A stretch of 64,000 nt of DNA from Immundisolibacter sp. (GTDB lineage: Bacteria; Pseudomonadota; Gammaproteobacteria; Immundisolibacterales; Immundisolibacteraceae), in assembly GCF_014359565.1 (NCBI RefSeq), contig NZ_JACIZD010000004.1, positions 120,944 to 184,943 on the forward strand, given 5' to 3'. Positions within the stretch are counted from its first letter, which is position 1. Each line of letters opens with the position of its first letter. The notes beneath the pieces were generated by a model. That model worked only from the letters and a program-made list of their open reading frames with translations, had not been told where the DNA came from and ran no database searches. Made by a program: the position numbers and the translations under genes. Shown piece after piece: positions 62,243 through 64,000 of this stretch.

Positions 62243-62279
62243 CGGAAGGCGGAATACGCTGCGCTATTCCGCCCTACGC
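62243..62279 (-). repeat. RAYT-flanking REP, right copy (37 bp)
   Basis: CGGAAGGCGGAATACGCTGC-GCTATTCCGCCCTACGC is the exact reverse complement of the left copy at 61634-61670. Confidence 0.9.
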
Positions 62280-62351
62280 GGGCTACGCGGGCTCCGTCGG
62301 GCAGGTTGCCGCGGGCAACCTTTGTGCTCCGGTATTCCCGGTGTTTACGAT

Positions 62352-62379
62352 GTTGGGCTTCCTGCGTCAGCCCAACCTA
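62352..62379. repeat. REP of the TTGGGCT-AGCCCAA type, copy 2
   Basis: GTTGGGCTTCCTGCGTCAGC-CCAACCTA, near-identical to 59708-59735. TTGGGCT and AGCCCAA are perfect 7-bp arms. It marks the border between the high-GC RAYT region and the lower-GC right end. Confidence 0.7.
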
Positions 62380-62393
62380 CTGGGCTCTGAAAT

Positions 62394-62702
62394 TTATTGC
62401 CGAATAGCCCCGTAGATCATGAAAAATACCGATATCCACGCGCAAACCGTGAGCCACAATCGGAATCGAAACGATTTCTTGTCGCGTGAGAATATATAAG
62501 CAATTGCGACTGGAATCGCGGCCATTCCCAGGACGCCTAGCAACCCACCAAAAAAGTCAGGTAACCACACCGAAAAACCGCGTATCGACAATAACAATGT
62601 TGTAATCATGCCGATCAAAAACAAATTCGCAGCAAGCACTCCCCATGCGATATCCCGCTTAGCCAGCGACTGAGAGTTACCCTTAATGCGTTCATCGTTC
62701 AT
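62394..62702 (-). CDS. Hypothetical small membrane protein
   Basis: 102 aa, not recognised. Three hydrophobic segments are visible (about 20-42, 50-70 and 82-100) with a basic SRDKKSFRFR loop before the last. A GAAGGGG ribosome site precedes the ATG. The base composition is clearly richer in A+T than the rest of the window. An attC-like sequence lies upstream in the reading direction, as in integron gene cassettes. Confidence 0.6.
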   Translation of the reverse strand: MNDERIKGNSQSLAKRDIAWGVLAANLFLIGMITTLLLSIRGFSVWLPDFFGGLLGVLGMAAIPVAIAYIFSRDKKSFRFRLWLTVCAWISVFFMIYGAIRQ

Positions 62703-62742
62703 TGTTTTCCCCTTCAGGTGAGCGATTGATTATTCGGCGAGA

Positions 62743-62811
62743 CCCAACGTTCAAGCTCACGGCCGGTGCGCGGCTTTATCGCGCAGCGTCCCTAGTAGCG
62801 CAGTGTTAGGG
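62743..62811 (-). other. attC-like recombination site (candidate 1)
   Basis: On the minus strand a CCCTAAC box overlaps the TAA stop of the preceding gene, and a GTTGGGT box (GTTRRRY form) ends the site about 68 nt later. CCTAAC and GTTGGG can pair with one wobble, and TGCGCG/CGCGCA form a central stem. The intermediate arms pair poorly, so a decayed site or chance is possible. Confidence 0.35.
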
Positions 62812-63453
62812 GGAGGGTCTTATAACAATGGACCGCCGAATTTTTTCAACCACAGGCTTCCATAGCGCCACCTCCGATTCTCGGTAAGATAGACTGATGC
62901 GAATTTCCTGACTAAAGGTAAATACTTGGTTGATCTGAACGAAGACTGGACCTTCAGGGCTAGTACGTCTGTACTCGGTAACAACGGCAGGATGGCCAGA
63001 AATTGTCTCGATGCGAGTGCCAAGGAACTCTATCAACAGATTACCTTGAAGCGGCAGCAACTTCTGAAAGTTTTGACGCATCTCACTTTGAAGGTCACGA
63101 ATATCGGCAGTGGTGATTGAGGCGAACTCAGATGGCGCGACGGAAGGTGGAATTGTTGAGCTAACCCTTACCGCCGCATACGTTGAGCGCGGCATAGAAT
63201 TTGCCGCGATAAGATTAGTTTCTTGTCCATCCGGCGGTCCTTCACCAGACAACCCTATAATAACGTCAGCGGAGTCCTGGATTGCCTGATTAAGGTCAGC
63301 GCTGAGTAGCCACCAGCCCTTTGGTATCTTCAGCTCAATACCCCGAGGTAGCGTTACCTGCACAAAGTTTGAACCCGATTGCGCGTGTGTCGTTTGAGGG
63401 GGAAGCAGTGCAAATAGGAATAGAAGTGCCGAAGGGCATAGGATTTTTTTCAT
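62806..63453 (-). CDS. Hypothetical exported protein
   Basis: 215 aa from the ATG at 63453, beginning MKKILCPSALLFLFALLPPQ and a signal-peptidase-like THAQ-S site at about residue 24. The mature part (FVQVTLPRGIELKIPKGWWL, later IETISGHPAVVTEYRRTSPE) resembles small single-domain exported proteins with a beta-sheet core, but I recognise no family. An upstream in-frame ATG (63492) is unlikely. Lower GC than the window average. The ATG overlaps the stop of a 51-codon frame. Confidence 0.65.
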   Translation of the reverse strand: MKKILCPSALLFLFALLPPQTTHAQSGSNFVQVTLPRGIELKIPKGWWLLSADLNQAIQDSADVIIGLSGEGPPDGQETNLIAANSMPRSTYAAVRVSSTIPPSVAPSEFASITTADIRDLQSEMRQNFQKLLPLQGNLLIEFLGTRIETISGHPAVVTEYRRTSPEGPVFVQINQVFTFSQEIRISLSYRESEVALWKPVVEKIRRSIVIRPSP

Positions 63454-63605
63454 TTTCCATCGTCTCTTTTGGTAATGGCGCGGCAAGTGCAATAAAGCAC
63501 GGAACTTGTAGTGCCGTATCTTCCAAGGTAATCAGGGATGAACGTTGGCTGAATGAATAGGAGAGCCGGTGTCGATAAAAGAATGATAGACCTTACAAGT
63601 TCCAT
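63450..63605 (-). CDS. Possible leader ORF (51 aa)
   Basis: Short frame starting MELVRSIILLSTPALLFIQP and ending ITKRDDGK, whose TGA overlaps the ATG of the exported-protein gene (ATGA). Its start lies next to the GTTAGGG box of an attC-like sequence, where cassette genes commonly begin. No homology is recognised; it may only assist translation of the downstream gene or be chance. Confidence 0.3.
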   Translation of the reverse strand: MELVRSIILLSTPALLFIQPTFIPDYLGRYGTTSSVLYCTCRAITKRDDGK

Positions 63606-63611
63606 CGTCTG

Positions 63612-63650
63612 CACCCCTAACGTGTAGACTGGGGGGGGCGCATGTTAGCC
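63612..63650 (-). other. attC-like recombination site (candidate 2, very short)
   Basis: Minus-strand GGCTAAC directly follows the stop of the next gene and GTTAGGG ends the segment about 38 nt later, with CTAAC/GTTAG complementary. A run of eight C lies between. It is shorter than normal attC sites, so at most a truncated one. Confidence 0.25.
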
Positions 63651-63651
63651 A

Positions 63652-63972
63652 TCACCTGCGCCTCGGCAAGCGCATTGGATTGACAACTCGCCAGCCATCG
63701 TAGTTGCGATGATGGGTGAGGTAGTAATCAATAGCGGCCCGTGCAAACTCACGGTACTGTCGGTCATTCCAGAGGTAAATAATGTTCTTTTTGGGCTCAC
63801 GCCGTTGTTGTTTAGGGAATCGCTGATCAATCCACCGAAACCGGCGCCGTGGACATGACGGCGCCAACGCGTGATCGAGCTGGGGGAAAAACGGCCCGTT
63901 TTCGGATGTGGATTGGGTAAATGTACGCGTTTCAGCCGGGTATTTCGGGTTTTGGGCTCCCTCAGGACGCAC
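63652..63972 (-). CDS. Unidentified ORF, possibly 5'-incomplete
   Basis: 106-codon frame (GTG at 63972) near the window edge; the true start may lie further right or inside it. The C-terminal half (NIIYLWNDRQYREFARAAID, then YYLTHHRNYDGWRVVNPM) looks protein-like, and the tail is very basic (RLPRRRR). I recognise no family. The stop is followed immediately by an attC-like TAAC box. Confidence 0.35.
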   Translation of the reverse strand: MRPEGAQNPKYPAETRTFTQSTSENGPFFPQLDHALAPSCPRRRFRWIDQRFPKQQRREPKKNIIYLWNDRQYREFARAAIDYYLTHHRNYDGWRVVNPMRLPRRR

Positions 63973-64000
63973 TGAGGCTGTGCCGCGCCCGCAAACGCCA

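Overview
The window is about two thirds G+C for most of its length and reads like a chromosomal segment of a high-GC gammaproteobacterium. The evidence is the gene order carA-carB-greA-rlmE-ftsH-folP-glmM-tpiA-secG-tRNA-Leu-nuoABCDEFG, which is a gammaproteobacterial arrangement (Pseudomonas, Xanthomonas and relatives). A free-living aerobe with a NuoA-N complex I, fatty-acid/ETF oxidation, TonB-dependent iron uptake and an aromatic-ring dioxygenase fits a soil or water degrader. The species cannot be named from sequence reading alone.

Layout. (1) 1-16223, all on the minus strand: a housekeeping superoperon running carAB, greA, rlmE, ftsH, folP, glmM, tpiA, secG, tRNA-Leu(GAG), nuoA to nuoG (nuoG is cut by the window edge). 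Many genes overlap by 1-10 nt. (2) 16725-21902, plus strand: a compact iron-uptake operon (hemP, tonB, exbB, exbD, a Fiu/PiuA-like receptor, a PiuC-type hydroxylase) behind a Fur-box-like palindrome. (3) 21964-25028, minus: hslVU and a class V aminotransferase. (4) 25234-28340, plus: the decayed start of an aromatic-acid MFS transporter, a perfect TetR-type operator, and an EmrAB-type efflux pair. (5) 28374-34108, minus: etfA, etfB, ETF-quinone oxidoreductase and a FadN-like dehydrogenase/hydratase, a beta-oxidation electron-transfer unit. (6) 34216-48507: mixed household genes (AEC transporter, ispH, an hsp20-lon pair, EEP hydrolase, CysZ-like protein, ald, rmuC, MFS, nitroreductase, Sua5, pterin dehydratase, rlmD). 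(7) 48716-51666, minus: a PEP-CTERM serine protease and an exported 5'-nucleotidase. (8) 51883-59570, plus: a catabolic cluster (luciferase-like flavin oxidoreductase, alpha/beta hydrolase, exported DUF1329 protein, Rieske dioxygenase alpha and beta, D-aminoacylase-type amidohydrolase) whose substrate I cannot assign. (9) 59571-64000: a gene-poor tract rich in palindromes and gene remnants, with a REP-associated tyrosine transposase (RAYT) between exact 37-bp inverted repeats, REP copies, an array of five perfect hairpins, and a lower-GC end resembling integron gene cassettes.

How the parts work together: acyl-CoA oxidation by the FadN-like enzyme and its partners would feed electrons through ETF and ETF-QO to quinone, alongside complex I. 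The Rieske oxygenase, ETF-QO and complex I all need iron, which the hemP-tonB-exbBD-receptor operon would supply. The most unusual parts are the unassigned catabolic cluster, the hairpin array at 60358-60533, and the RAYT/REP/cassette-like right end.
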